DNA of 64,000 nt from Pontibacterium sp964228735 (GTDB taxonomy: Bacteria > Pseudomonadota > Gammaproteobacteria > Pseudomonadales > Balneatricaceae): contig NZ_CAXRBQ010000032.1 in NCBI RefSeq assembly GCF_964228735.1, forward strand, positions 1-64,000. The letters are read 5' to 3'. The stretch's first letter is position 1. Each line of letters starts with the position of its first letter. The translations under genes were made by a program, and so were the position numbers. Positions 8,004 through 16,892 of this stretch are shown here, piece after piece. Under the pieces are notes generated by a model, which saw nothing but the letters and a program-made list of their open reading frames with translations, had not been told where the DNA came from and searched no databases.

Positions 8004-9350
8004 TTATTTGCGCTTTTTACGGCCCGATAGGGACATAAATGAAGGGCGCAGGCTTGGCCGGGCATCGGCTTGGCGGTCCGCTTCCTCTTCGGCTTTTTTG
8101 CGTGCCTGCTGCTGGGGTGTCAGCTTCTTTTGGGGTTTAGCTGCGGCTTTGGCAGGCTGTTTTGCGCGTTTGGGTTTGCGTGGTGCTTCCTCCACGTCGA
8201 CCGGTTCGGTACTGCCCTCTTCGTAATACGGCACCGGTTTCAGTTTCAGCGGCCGTTTGATCAGGCTTTCGATCTCTTTCAGGTATCCCTTCTCGTCCGG
8301 TGCGACCAGCGAGATCGCCTGGCCGCTGCTACCGGCTCGGCCGGTACGGCCAATGCGGTGTACATAGGCTTCCGGTACGTTGGGCAGGTCGAAGTTCACC
8401 ACCCGTGGCAGTGCGTCGATATCCAGGCCACGGGCAGCCACATCGGTAGCCACCAAAATCCGTACCTGGTTCTGCTTGAAAGCATCCAGTGCCCGCGAGC
8501 GGTCACGCTGGCTCTTGTCGCCGTGAATCGCAGCAGCGCTGATCCCCTCCTCCAGCAGATGGGCGGTAAGAATGTCGGCGCGTTTCTTGGTGCGGGTAAA
8601 CACCAGCACCTGGGCCCACTGACCGCCGTGGATCATGTAGCTGAGGGTATCGGCCTTGTCCTGGTTATCCACCCGGTAGGCCAGCTGTTGCACAGTCTTG
8701 GCGGTGGAGTTGCGCTTGGCGACGCTGATCTTGGCTGGATTGGTAAGGATCTTCTGGGAAAGTTCGGTGATATTGTCGGCAAACGTCGCCGAGAACAGCA
8801 GCGTCTGGCGCTCCTTCGGCATCTGTGCCATCAGTTTGTCGATCTCGCGGCTGAAACCCAGGTCCAGCATGCGGTCGGCTTCATCCAGCACCAAAGTCTG
8901 CAAGCTCTCCAGGCTGATCACGTCGCGACCCAGCAGGTCCAGCAAGCGGCCTGGTGTGGCCACCAGAATGTCCGCTCCGCGCTTTAGGCGTTTGATCTGG
9001 TTCTCGGCGCGCACGCCACCGTAAATCGGGATAATGCGGATGCCCAGCTGTTCGCCGTAAGCGTAAAAACTGTCGGTCACCTGTACCGCCAGCTCGCGGG
9101 TGGGTACCAGCACCAGGGAACGTACCGGGCGTACGGATTCCTCGACCGGCTGCTGCGCCAGTTTCTCCAGGATCGGCAGCGCAAAGGCGGCGGTTTTACC
9201 GGTACCTGTCTGTGCTTCGGCCATCAGATCCTTCCCCGCCAGTACCTGTGGCACGGCCTGCGTCTGGATCGGTGTAGGTTGTTGGTAGTTCAGCGCGTCC
9301 AGCGCGTGCAACAGAGCATCCGATAAACCGAGGGAGGAGAAGTTGGACAT
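8004..9350 (-). CDS. rhlE: DEAD-box ATP-dependent RNA helicase RhlE
   Basis: A 448-residue RNA helicase involved in ribosome assembly and RNA turnover. It starts MSNFSSLGLSDALLHALDAL with the Q motif (TPIQTQAVP), motif I AEAQTGTGKT, motif II DEAD, motif III SAT, and the C-terminal helicase motifs RGLDI and HRIGRTGRAG. A basic, low-complexity tail (PKRAKQPAKAAAKPQKK) follows, as in RhlE proteins. The frame is open upstream to 9482, but that extension lacks family similarity, and the ATG at 9350 begins the Q-motif region. Confidence 0.93.
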   Translation of the reverse strand: MSNFSSLGLSDALLHALDALNYQQPTPIQTQAVPQVLAGKDLMAEAQTGTGKTAAFALPILEKLAQQPVEESVRPVRSLVLVPTRELAVQVTDSFYAYGEQLGIRIIPIYGGVRAENQIKRLKRGADILVATPGRLLDLLGRDVISLESLQTLVLDEADRMLDLGFSREIDKLMAQMPKERQTLLFSATFADNITELSQKILTNPAKISVAKRNSTAKTVQQLAYRVDNQDKADTLSYMIHGGQWAQVLVFTRTKKRADILTAHLLEEGISAAAIHGDKSQRDRSRALDAFKQNQVRILVATDVAARGLDIDALPRVVNFDLPNVPEAYVHRIGRTGRAGSSGQAISLVAPDEKGYLKEIESLIKRPLKLKPVPYYEEGSTEPVDVEEAPRKPKRAKQPAKAAAKPQKKLTPQQQARKKAEEEADRQADARPSLRPSFMSLSGRKKRK

Positions 9351-9436
9351 AGAAACCCGATCAAACTGACTGTGAAAAACAGGGTGCAGCTTACCGGAAA
9401 GCGGGAGTGGGTGCGACTTCAGGTGGTCGGGAGAGT

Positions 9437-9471
9437 GCCATTGCAGCGCCCCATAGGGGCACCACAATGGC
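9437..9471. other. Intergenic stem-loop downstream of the SDF symporter gene
   Basis: GCCATTG/CAATGGC outer stem encloses GCCCC/GGGGC. It lies downstream of the symporter stop on the minus strand. There is no U-tract, so it may be an mRNA 3'-end stabiliser rather than a true terminator. Confidence 0.45.
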
Positions 9472-9487
9472 GAGGAGAACACGGTGT

Positions 9488-10768
9488 TTATGCCAGCTCT
9501 TTTGCCGGAGTAGGTTCGTTACCGTTGTAGATATCTTCGTCCAGCTCGTTTTCGCTCTTACCAACCAGCACGGATACCATCAGGTCGCCACATACGTTGA
9601 CGCTGGTACGTGCCATATCCAGGATACGGTCGATACCCGCGACGATTGCCAAACCTTCCATTGGCAGACCCACAGTGGTCAGTACCAGGGACAGCATGAT
9701 CAGACCCGCACCCGGAACACCGGCGGTACCGATAGACGCCAAGGTGGAAGTCATGATGATCAGCAGGTAGTCGGCCATGCTTAGGTCGATACCAAATGCC
9801 TGGGCAATAAACAGGGCGCAAACACCCTGGTACAGGGCGGTGCCGTCCATGTTGATGGTTGCACCCAGGGGCAGTACGAAGCTGGAGATCCCTTTGGATA
9901 CGCCCATCTCTTCACGCGCCGCTTTGATGGTTGCAGGCAGAGTGCCGGAGCTGCTGGTAGTGGTGAAGGCAACCGCTGCCGGGTTTACCAGGCCTTTCAG
10001 GTAACGCACCGGGCTCAGGCGACCCACAGTGCTGATCAGACCGCTGTAGAACACCACTACGTGGATCAGGCAGCCGATGTACGCAGCCGCAATCACTTTC
10101 GCCAGTGGCAGCAGGATATCCATGCCGTATTTACCGGCTACCCAGGCCATCAGGCCGAATACACCGTAAGGCGCGAGCTTCATTACCAGCTCGGTCAGCT
10201 TGTACATGCCTTCTGCCAGGCTTTCGAACACCTTGATCGCCGGTTCCGCTTTTTCACCACACATGGTCAGGGCGATACCCAGACCCAGGGCAAAGACGAT
10301 GATCTGCAGGATGTTACCCGCGGCCAGCGCGTTGATCGGGTTTTTCGGGATCATGTTCAGCAGCGTCTGCACCAAGGTTGGGGCTTCTTTTGCTACTGCG
10401 GCTGTTTCCGCCGGGCTCATGTTCAGGCCCGCACCCGGAGTCAGGATGGTCGCCAGACCCAGGCCAATGGTGATTGCCACCGCGGTGGTACCCAGGTACA
10501 GCACCACGGACTTCAGGCCGATGCGGCCCATCTTACGGGTGTCCTGCATGGAGGTGACACCCACCACCAGGGAACAGAACACCAGCGGTACGATCAGCAT
10601 CTTGATGGCGTTTATGAACAGGGTACCGATTGGTTTCAGCATCTCGGCATCCGGGCCCATCACGGCACCGACGATAACACCCAGGATCATACCGACCAGG
10701 ATTTTTTTCCAGAGCGCCAGGTCGCTCCAAAAGCCGCTACGGCTCGGTGTGAGAGTTGTCTCTTGCAT
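9488..10768 (-). CDS. Dicarboxylate/acidic amino acid:cation symporter (SDF family)
   Basis: A 426-residue inner-membrane carrier of the sodium/dicarboxylate symporter family (DctA/GltP/GltT type), importing C4-dicarboxylates or L-aspartate/glutamate with H+ or Na+. Visible signatures are the serine-rich reentrant loop TTTSSSGTLPATI, the NMDGTALYQ motif and the GIDRILDMARTSVNVCGD segment in the last helices. A GTG lies directly before the ATG used; AAAGG sits 9 nt upstream of the ATG. It lies 60 bp downstream of aspartase on the same strand, so an aspartate import-deamination operon is likely, making aspartate the best substrate guess. Confidence 0.9.
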   Translation of the reverse strand: MQETTLTPSRSGFWSDLALWKKILVGMILGVIVGAVMGPDAEMLKPIGTLFINAIKMLIVPLVFCSLVVGVTSMQDTRKMGRIGLKSVVLYLGTTAVAITIGLGLATILTPGAGLNMSPAETAAVAKEAPTLVQTLLNMIPKNPINALAAGNILQIIVFALGLGIALTMCGEKAEPAIKVFESLAEGMYKLTELVMKLAPYGVFGLMAWVAGKYGMDILLPLAKVIAAAYIGCLIHVVVFYSGLISTVGRLSPVRYLKGLVNPAAVAFTTTSSSGTLPATIKAAREEMGVSKGISSFVLPLGATINMDGTALYQGVCALFIAQAFGIDLSMADYLLIIMTSTLASIGTAGVPGAGLIMLSLVLTTVGLPMEGLAIVAGIDRILDMARTSVNVCGDLMVSVLVGKSENELDEDIYNGNEPTPAKELA

Positions 10769-10828
10769 CACAATTTACCTTTCTTATCGTTGTTTTCTGC
10801 CCGCACGCAGGCAGCAGGATTTAGGCCC

Positions 10829-12262
10829 TCAGCCGCGTCGGCGCTGGGGGCGGATCATGTTGGACGGTTGCAGGATTTCGCCCAGGGCCTCTTCGCTCAT
10901 CAGCTGCTCTTCGCGGATCAGCTCCAGCACACCACGCCCGGTTTCCAGGGCGGTTTTGGCGATACGGCTGGAGTTCTCGTACCCGATGTAGGGCACCACG
11001 GCGGTGATGATGCCGATGCTCTGGTCGACCAGTTCCTGGCAGCGTTCGGTGTTGGCGGTAATGCCACGTACACAGCGGTTTTTCAGCATGTGCATCGCCT
11101 GGGTCAGCATACGGATCGACTCCAGCACGTTGTAGGCGATCAGCGGTTCCATGGCGTTGAGCTGCAACTGACCCGCTTCGGCGGCCATGGTCACGGCCAT
11201 GTCGTTGCCGATCACCTGGTACGCCACCTGGTTGACCGCTTCCGGAATCACCGGGTTGATCTTGCCCGGCATAATGGAGCTGCCCGGTTGTTGCGGTGGC
11301 AGGTTGATCTCGTTGAGGCCACAGCGTGGACCCATGCTGAGCATGCGCAGGTCGTTGGCAATCTTGGAGAGTTTCACGGCGAGGCGTTTCAGCATGCCGG
11401 AGAACAGCACAAAGGCGCCCATATCGGAGCTGGCTTCGACCAGATCGGAGGCTCGTTTGAACTCAAAACCACTCAGTTCGGACAGGTGACACACCGCCAG
11501 CTTGGCGTACTCTGGATCAGTGTTGATGCCGGTGCCGATGGCGGTGCCGCCCAGGTTGATCTCTTTCAGCAACTCGGACAGACCGGCGATGCGGTCGATA
11601 TCCTCGCCCAGGGTGGTGGCGTAGGACTGGAACTCCTGGCCCAGGGTCATCGGTACCGCATCCTGCAGTTGGGTGCGGCCCATCTTGAGGATCTCGGCAA
11701 ACTCCTCGCCTTTGGCGGCGAAGGTATCGCGCAGGGATGCCAGCGCCTGCACCAGCTCACCGTGTTTCAGCAGGATCGCCAGGCGTACCGCTGTTGGGTA
11801 GGCATCGTTGGTCGACTGCGACATGTTGACGTGGTTGTTCGGGTGCAGATGGCTGTATTCGCCCTTGGCGTAGCCCAGCTGTTCCAGGCCAACGTTGGCG
11901 ATCACCTCGTTGGCGTTCATGTTAGTGGAGGTGCCGGCCCCGCCCTGGATCATGTCGACCACGAACTGATCGTGGTACTGGCCGTCGAGGATCAGTTGTA
12001 CCGCCTGCTCGATCGCTTCGGCTTTGCCGTCATCCAGCAGGCCCAGAGTCTGGTTGGCCTTGGCACAGGCCAGCTTGACCAGCGCCAATGCGTTAACCAA
12101 CTGGGGAAAGTGGTTCAGCGGTACGCCGCTCAGGTCGAAGTTATCGCGGGCACGCTGGGTCTGAACGCCAAAGTAGGCATCGTAGGGTACGCGCGCCTCG
12201 CCGAGCAGGTCCTTTTCTCGCCGCATGGATGGCTCTCGGAGTGGCTGAACAGTGTTTCCCAT
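10829..12262 (-). CDS. aspA: Aspartate ammonia-lyase (aspartase)
   Basis: Converts L-aspartate to fumarate and ammonia in the cytoplasm. It has 477 residues, the expected family length, with the fumarase/aspartase signature GSSIMPGKINPVIPE and the TNMNANEVIAN and SQSTNDAYPT substrate-binding segments. ATG 12262 is preceded by AGAGGACC; an internal ATG (12226) lacks a ribosome site. A near-consensus sigma-54 promoter lies 78 bp upstream, and a sigma-54 activator gene lies just beyond, so expression is probably nitrogen- or amino-acid-controlled. The symporter follows downstream. Fumarase class II is the alternative, but the sequence reads as aspartase in this context. Confidence 0.92.
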   Translation of the reverse strand: MGNTVQPLREPSMRREKDLLGEARVPYDAYFGVQTQRARDNFDLSGVPLNHFPQLVNALALVKLACAKANQTLGLLDDGKAEAIEQAVQLILDGQYHDQFVVDMIQGGAGTSTNMNANEVIANVGLEQLGYAKGEYSHLHPNNHVNMSQSTNDAYPTAVRLAILLKHGELVQALASLRDTFAAKGEEFAEILKMGRTQLQDAVPMTLGQEFQSYATTLGEDIDRIAGLSELLKEINLGGTAIGTGINTDPEYAKLAVCHLSELSGFEFKRASDLVEASSDMGAFVLFSGMLKRLAVKLSKIANDLRMLSMGPRCGLNEINLPPQQPGSSIMPGKINPVIPEAVNQVAYQVIGNDMAVTMAAEAGQLQLNAMEPLIAYNVLESIRMLTQAMHMLKNRCVRGITANTERCQELVDQSIGIITAVVPYIGYENSSRIAKTALETGRGVLELIREEQLMSEEALGEILQPSNMIRPQRRRG

Positions 12263-12340
12263 TGGGTGTGGTCCTCTTGGTGTTTCTTCTTGTTGTGAGG
12301 CGGTGGCGCGACAGAACCACAGCCTGGATACAGAGGACTT

Positions 12341-12356
12341 TGCAAGGTGGGTGCCA
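12341..12356 (-). promoter_or_regulatory. Sigma-54 (-24/-12) promoter of aspA
   Basis: Reading the minus strand: TGGCAC CCACC TTGCA, matching the RpoN consensus TGGCAC-N5-TTGC exactly in both elements and spacing. It points at aspA, which begins 78 bp downstream, and lies next to an NtrC-family activator gene. Confidence 0.85.
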
Positions 12357-12432
12357 AACTTGTATTTGTTGTTTAAGTGTTTGTTTTTGCTGGGTAAATA
12401 TCAGAATTTTCAGGAGGGTATGGTGAAACAAA

Positions 12433-12541
12433 GGGGTATAACCAAAGGAATGAGCAGAAACTGCGCTTTTGTGGATTAGTGTTTTTAATCAACGGGTTAG
12501 ACGTGATTCCATTGGTTATAACCCAAACCCTGGTTATAGGG
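12433..12541. promoter_or_regulatory. Candidate enhancer (UAS) sites for the sigma-54 activator
   Basis: Three related motifs occur upstream of the -24/-12 promoter: GGTATAACC at 12435-12443, the perfect palindrome GGTTATAACC at 12514-12523, and a half-like GGTTATAGGG at 12532-12541. Their distance (about 95-195 bp from the -12 element) is typical of NtrC-type enhancer sites. Binding is inference. Confidence 0.5.
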
Positions 12542-12564
12542 GTTCAGAAAGATGAGGTCGTACT

Positions 12565-12583
12565 CCCCTGCCTGAGGCAGGGG
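12565..12583. other. Perfect 9-bp hairpin after the response regulator gene
   Basis: CCCCTGCCT G AGGCAGGGG, 19 bp downstream of the regulator's stop on the minus strand. It is GC-rich but has no U-tract on either strand. It could be a weak terminator or a repeat remnant. Confidence 0.4.
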
Positions 12584-12602
12584 ACGGTTCCTGGGGTGGT
12601 AT

Positions 12603-14012
12603 TTAAGAGGAGAGTTTTTTCAGGCGTTTGCTCAGCGCTGGCTGGGAAATGCCGAGCAGCTTTGACGCCAGCGACTGATTGCCCTGGGCGCGCTGCATTG
12701 CCTCGTTGACCAGCAGATCGCCCACTTCCTGCAGGGTTGGCAGCGGCCGGTCAGCCGGGAACAGGGAGTCCGGTTCGCTGCTGGTTTCGCTCTGCATGGG
12801 TGTGTCTTGTCCCAAAGCGCGACGGAACACCTCCATAGAGAGCATCTTGGCGCGGTGCTGGCTCATGGCGTCGTAGGCCAGCGCCCGCAGCTCTCGCACG
12901 TTGCCTGGGAAGCTATAGTTCTCCAGCAATACCGGCAGTTCCTTGGGGATGGTGGGTTTGGTTTTGCCCATCTCTTCGGCCGCGACGGCGAGAAAGTGCT
13001 CCAGCAGCAGCGGTATATCATCCTTGCGTTTGCGCAGCGGCGGAATCTCGATCTGGTGAATACGCAGGCGGTAGTAGAGGTCTTTACGGAATTCGCCGCT
13101 CTGCTGTTTTTGCTCCAGGTCCTGGTGGGTGGCGACCACCACGCGGGCGTGGATCCGTTTTGGCCGGTCGCTGCCTAGCGGGTAATACTCCCCCTCCTGC
13201 AGCAGGCGCAGCAGCTTAACCTGCGAAGCCTGGCTCAGGTCGCCGATCTCGTCGAGGAACAGGGTACCGTTGGCCGCCTGCTCGATCATCCCGGCGCGGG
13301 CCTTGTCGGCCCCGGTAAAGGCGCCGCGGCTGTGGCCAAACAGGGTGTCGGCAAAGACGTTGTCATCAAGGCCTGCGACGTTGACCGACACTAGTGGACC
13401 GGCACGGTTGCTCAGGGTGTGCACGGCTTGGGCGATCAGCTCCTTACCCACCCCACTCTCGCCGGTGACTAGTACCGGTTGGTTGCTGGCCGCAACCGAT
13501 TCCAGATACTGGAACACCGAACGCATCCCCTTGTCCTGGGTGACGATGTCGTTAAACACCTCCGGGTGCTCGAGGGTGTCGGTGAGGAAGCGGCGGCGCA
13601 TCTCCTGGTTCTCCAGGCGCATCTCCTGCATGCGTACTGCGCGGCGAATGCCTTCGATCAGACGATCCTCCTCGGTGGTTTTGACAAAGTAGTCGTAGGC
13701 ACCCAAGCGGATACAGTTGACCGCTGTTTCCAGCTGGTTGAGGCCGCTGATAATAATTACGCCCACCTCGGGGTGCTCCTCCACGATCTGCTGCAGCAAT
13801 GCTTCGCCGGACAGGTGGGGCATGGTCAGGTCGAGCAATACGAGTCCGATCGGTTCGCGGGCAATGATGCCCATCGCTTCGCGGCTATCCTGGCACTGGT
13901 AGATATGGTTGAAGCCGCCGCGACGTTCCAGCGCGATACTGAGACTGCGCAGGAACGGTGCCTCGTCGTCGACCAGTAGGATGCCGAAGTTGGGGTAGCG
14001 GTTGCTGCTCAT
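12603..14012 (-). CDS. Sigma-54-dependent response regulator (NtrC/DctD family)
   Basis: A 469-residue transcription activator. It has an N-terminal receiver domain (about 8-120; acidic pair DDE, phosphoacceptor D in LVLLDLTMPHLSG), a central AAA+ domain with Walker A GESGVGKE, the sigma-54-contacting GAFTGA loop and Walker B FLDEIGDL, and a C-terminal Fis-type helix-turn-helix (NQSLASKLLGISQPALSKRL). Its start overlaps the kinase stop as ATGA, so it is translationally coupled to its kinase. The intact GAFTGA implies true sigma-54 activation, and the likely target is the -24/-12 promoter of aspA just downstream. Confidence 0.93.
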   Translation of the reverse strand: MSSNRYPNFGILLVDDEAPFLRSLSIALERRGGFNHIYQCQDSREAMGIIAREPIGLVLLDLTMPHLSGEALLQQIVEEHPEVGVIIISGLNQLETAVNCIRLGAYDYFVKTTEEDRLIEGIRRAVRMQEMRLENQEMRRRFLTDTLEHPEVFNDIVTQDKGMRSVFQYLESVAASNQPVLVTGESGVGKELIAQAVHTLSNRAGPLVSVNVAGLDDNVFADTLFGHSRGAFTGADKARAGMIEQAANGTLFLDEIGDLSQASQVKLLRLLQEGEYYPLGSDRPKRIHARVVVATHQDLEQKQQSGEFRKDLYYRLRIHQIEIPPLRKRKDDIPLLLEHFLAVAAEEMGKTKPTIPKELPVLLENYSFPGNVRELRALAYDAMSQHRAKMLSMEVFRRALGQDTPMQSETSSEPDSLFPADRPLPTLQEVGDLLVNEAMQRAQGNQSLASKLLGISQPALSKRLKKLSS

Positions 14013-15691
14013 GGTGCGGAGGTTCCTTGGCTTAGCGGTAATGTAAGAATAGCGATGGTGCCCTTGCCCGGTTGTGAACGGTAGGTCAGATCGCCGTTGT
14101 GTTCCTGCACGATGCTGGCGGAGACCGAGAGGCCCAACCCAGTCCCACCCTGCTCGCGGCGGGTGGTGAAAAACGGATCGCTCAGGCGCGACAGATCGTC
14201 GGCTTCGATACCACGACCCTGATCGCGCACTTCCAGGTGCAGTTTTCGGTCAGGCGTGAGCAAGGTGCGCACCTGAATGCTGCGATCGCTGGATTCCAGC
14301 GCCTGACAGGCGTTGACGATCAGGTTGATGACCACCTGCTCGATGCGTTGGGCGTTGCCCTGAAACGCAGGCAGGTTGTCGCCGTAGCTCGCCTCAAAAT
14401 GATCGGTGGAATGCCGAATGGTGTTGTCCACCAGGCGGATTGCGGTGGCGACCACGTCGTTCAGGTCGACCATTTCATCCAGTTCGGCCGGGCCCTGGCG
14501 GGCGAAGTCGCGCAGGTCATCAACGATACGGCGGATACGGTGTGTACCGGCGAGCATGTCGTCCAGCATACGGGGAATCTCGTCGCGCATGCGGCTGTAC
14601 GCCAGTCCCCCCATGTCGAAGTCGCCATGCTGCTCATAGTGTTCTTCCAAAATAGTTTCCAGATCCTGATAGGCGTCCTTCACCACCGGCAGATTGAGCA
14701 GCAACAGGCTGCTGGGGTTGTTGATCTCGTGGGCGACCCCGGACACCAGGATACCCAGGGAGGTCATCTTGTCCGCCTGGATCAGCTGTTGTTGCTGCAG
14801 TTTCAGCTCTGCGGTACGGCGGCTGACCTGGCGGGTAAGCATGCGGTTCCAGACCACGATACCACCCAGAACAACCAGCAGGATGGCGGAAACCCAGGCG
14901 GTGATCTGACCGATCTTCGCCCATGGCCAGCCGGGCTGCTCCAGCGGGCCCAGCCACTTGTCGTAGATCTCCTGCTGGCGGCCGGTGTTCTTTAGGATCG
15001 CCAGACCTTCGCTGAAGCGGGCTAACAGGGCTTCGTTGCCCTTGAGTACCGAGTAGCCGTAATGCTGAGCGCCAAACGGTTGACCCACCGGGGTGATGTT
15101 GGACAGTTCCAGCTCCCGCTCCAGATAGAGGCCCGGCAGGTTAGCCACCAGGGCGTAGTCGTGCTGACCGGAGGCGAGTAGGCGCAGGGCATCGGCGTGC
15201 GTATCAACCAGAATCAGGTTGGCGCCAACGTTATTCTGAAGCAGATAGTCGTGCATGATGCCGCCGTTCTGCACAATAACTTCTTTGTCGCGCAAGTCGG
15301 CTAGATCAGATGCTCGGGCCTCGCCTCGGCGGGCAAAAATCGACTGGTTAATAATGGCGTGGGGCGGAGAGAACGCGTAGGTGCGAGTGCGGTCCTCGGA
15401 CAGCACCATACCCTGCAGCGCGTCCACCTGGCCGCTCTCCAGGTTGTTTCGCATGGTATCCCACTGTTCCAGCCGGATCTCGATGTTCATCCCCATCACC
15501 TCAGCGATGGCGCGAGTCAGTTCGGTGTTATACCCATCCGGCTGGCCGTCTTCGTTGATGAATTCATAAGGCGGGTAGTTGTGGTCGCCGCCGATACGGA
15601 TCAGATCGTCCGGTGCAGCGGCGCTGGCGCTTGCCGTGATCAGGCTGAACCAACAAAGGAGAAGCCCAGGCAGATAGTGTCTGATACGCAT
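14009..15691 (-). CDS. Sensor histidine kinase with SBP_bac_3 periplasmic sensor
   Basis: A 560-residue membrane kinase. A signal peptide (1-25) leads into an amino-acid-binding-like SBP_bac_3 domain (about 30-255, IRIGGDHNYPPYEFINEDGQPDG split over its start), one membrane helix (about 265-290), a coiled linker, a HisKA domain with phosphoacceptor His in GVAHEINNP, and a HATPase_c domain (GRGIEADD, GGTGLGLSVS). The ATG at 15691 shares its A with the LysR stop (TAATG) and has GGGGAGGG upstream, so the longer in-frame extension is rejected. With the adjacent sigma-54 regulator it forms a two-component system, probably sensing an acidic amino acid or related solute, like AauS-type kinases. Confidence 0.92.
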   Translation of the reverse strand: MRIRHYLPGLLLCWFSLITASASAAAPDDLIRIGGDHNYPPYEFINEDGQPDGYNTELTRAIAEVMGMNIEIRLEQWDTMRNNLESGQVDALQGMVLSEDRTRTYAFSPPHAIINQSIFARRGEARASDLADLRDKEVIVQNGGIMHDYLLQNNVGANLILVDTHADALRLLASGQHDYALVANLPGLYLERELELSNITPVGQPFGAQHYGYSVLKGNEALLARFSEGLAILKNTGRQQEIYDKWLGPLEQPGWPWAKIGQITAWVSAILLVVLGGIVVWNRMLTRQVSRRTAELKLQQQQLIQADKMTSLGILVSGVAHEINNPSSLLLLNLPVVKDAYQDLETILEEHYEQHGDFDMGGLAYSRMRDEIPRMLDDMLAGTHRIRRIVDDLRDFARQGPAELDEMVDLNDVVATAIRLVDNTIRHSTDHFEASYGDNLPAFQGNAQRIEQVVINLIVNACQALESSDRSIQVRTLLTPDRKLHLEVRDQGRGIEADDLSRLSDPFFTTRREQGGTGLGLSVSASIVQEHNGDLTYRSQPGKGTIAILTLPLSQGTSAP

Positions 15692-16602
15692 TAGCCCTCC
15701 CCTTTTCCGTATCGCTGTTGCAGCACCTGCCACAAGGCTTCGGCGCTGGCCGACAGTGGCCGATTGCAGCGGTACACGTAGATCTTCAGCGGTTGTTGCC
15801 ACTGCTCGCCGCCGCAGGCCACGAGAAAACCCTGCTCCAGTTCGTTCTCGATAGCAAAGCTGGGCACCCAGGCTACTCCCATCCCCTGCAAGGCCATCAC
15901 CTTGAGGCTGTCGGCCAGCGGGGATTCGAATGCCTGCTGCAATTCGAGCTTTCGGGGCGGCTGTCGCAGTAATTGTTCAACACAGCGACCCAGATAGATC
16001 TCCTTCGGGTAGGCCAGATAGGGGATGGTTTGCTGGCCGGGATTATCCAGGTCAAACAGCGGATTGCCCGCGTCGTTGGCACGGCAGACCGGGATCAGCT
16101 GCTCCTGCCCCAACGGCAGTGCCTGAAACTGATCTGTAGTCAGGCTGTGGTTTTCGAAGGCGAGCAGGAAGTCGCAGATGCCGTTTTTCAGCGCCTGCAC
16201 GCTGTCGTCCACATTGGCGACCAATTGGCGGGTGCGGATGTTACTCAATGCGTCCTGCAGCGATTGCAGGAAACGGGGAAACAGCGACAGCGAAAGTGTG
16301 TGGGACACAGCAAAGTCGATCACCTCGGGACCACGCTGCTGCAGCGACTGCAGATGGGAGACACAGTCGTCCAATTGACTCACCAGGTTTTGTGCGGTGA
16401 TCTGGAACAGGTGCCCGGCCGGGGTGAGTTGTATCGGCACGCTGGTACGGTCGACCAGCTCACAGCCTACTGCTTCTTCCAACGCGCGAATGCGGCGGCT
16501 GAAGGCGGGTTGGGTCATATGCCGTGCCTCGGCGGAACGGGAGAAACTCTGTGTTTTCGCCAGCGACAGAAAATCCTCTAACCACTTCGTTTCGATGTTC
16601 AT
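15691..16602 (-). CDS. LysR-family regulator coupled to the two-component genes
   Basis: A 303-residue LysR regulator: N-terminal winged helix (NIETKWLEDFLSLAKTQSFS, TQPAFSRRIRALEEAVGCEL) and a C-terminal periplasmic-binding-like effector domain. The ATG at 16602 places the HTH at the usual position; an ATG 33 bp upstream lacks a ribosome site. Its stop overlaps the kinase start (TAATG), which is unusual because it yokes a one-component regulator to a two-component system. It diverges from the aspartate racemase gene, with a T-N11-A palindrome between them, so the racemase and its own operon are likely targets. Confidence 0.9.
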   Translation of the reverse strand: MNIETKWLEDFLSLAKTQSFSRSAEARHMTQPAFSRRIRALEEAVGCELVDRTSVPIQLTPAGHLFQITAQNLVSQLDDCVSHLQSLQQRGPEVIDFAVSHTLSLSLFPRFLQSLQDALSNIRTRQLVANVDDSVQALKNGICDFLLAFENHSLTTDQFQALPLGQEQLIPVCRANDAGNPLFDLDNPGQQTIPYLAYPKEIYLGRCVEQLLRQPPRKLELQQAFESPLADSLKVMALQGMGVAWVPSFAIENELEQGFLVACGGEQWQQPLKIYVYRCNRPLSASAEALWQVLQQRYGKGEG

Positions 16603-16744
16603 GACGGAAAACTCTTCACCCGATATTGATGGCATATATACGCCGAAACCGGCTTGTACGCCAAGGCTAATGCCCTATTCAGTGTACTACCGCGTGGTCT
16701 AAGTTTCTTGAGCGGGCTCTTTTTATAACAACACCCCCTGACCG

Positions 16745-16759
16745 ATACCAGTTTGGTAT
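16745..16759. promoter_or_regulatory. Candidate LysR operator
   Basis: ATACC-AGTTT-GGTAT is a perfect 5-5-5 dyad with the T-N11-A pattern of LysR boxes. It sits in the divergent region between the LysR gene and the racemase. A further GGTATG-type half site follows at about 16762. Confidence 0.55.
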
Positions 16760-16892
16760 GCGGTATGTATCTGTCTGATATGCAAGGGTTTAATCAGCCT
16801 TATGCGGTTGCAGTATGGGGCCTGCCAAGATGGCATTGGCGGTGGAGTCCAACACAACCTAGGGTATCGGAAAATTCCCTGGAGATTTCCTG

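Noticed and set aside
10061..12298. Long plus-strand open frame over the symporter and aspA genes
   Set aside because: It lies opposite two conserved enzymes and its translation shows no family motif.
15692..15802. Upstream extension of the histidine kinase
   Set aside because: It overlaps the LysR coding sequence, and the ATG at 15691 has a strong ribosome site and leads into a signal peptide.
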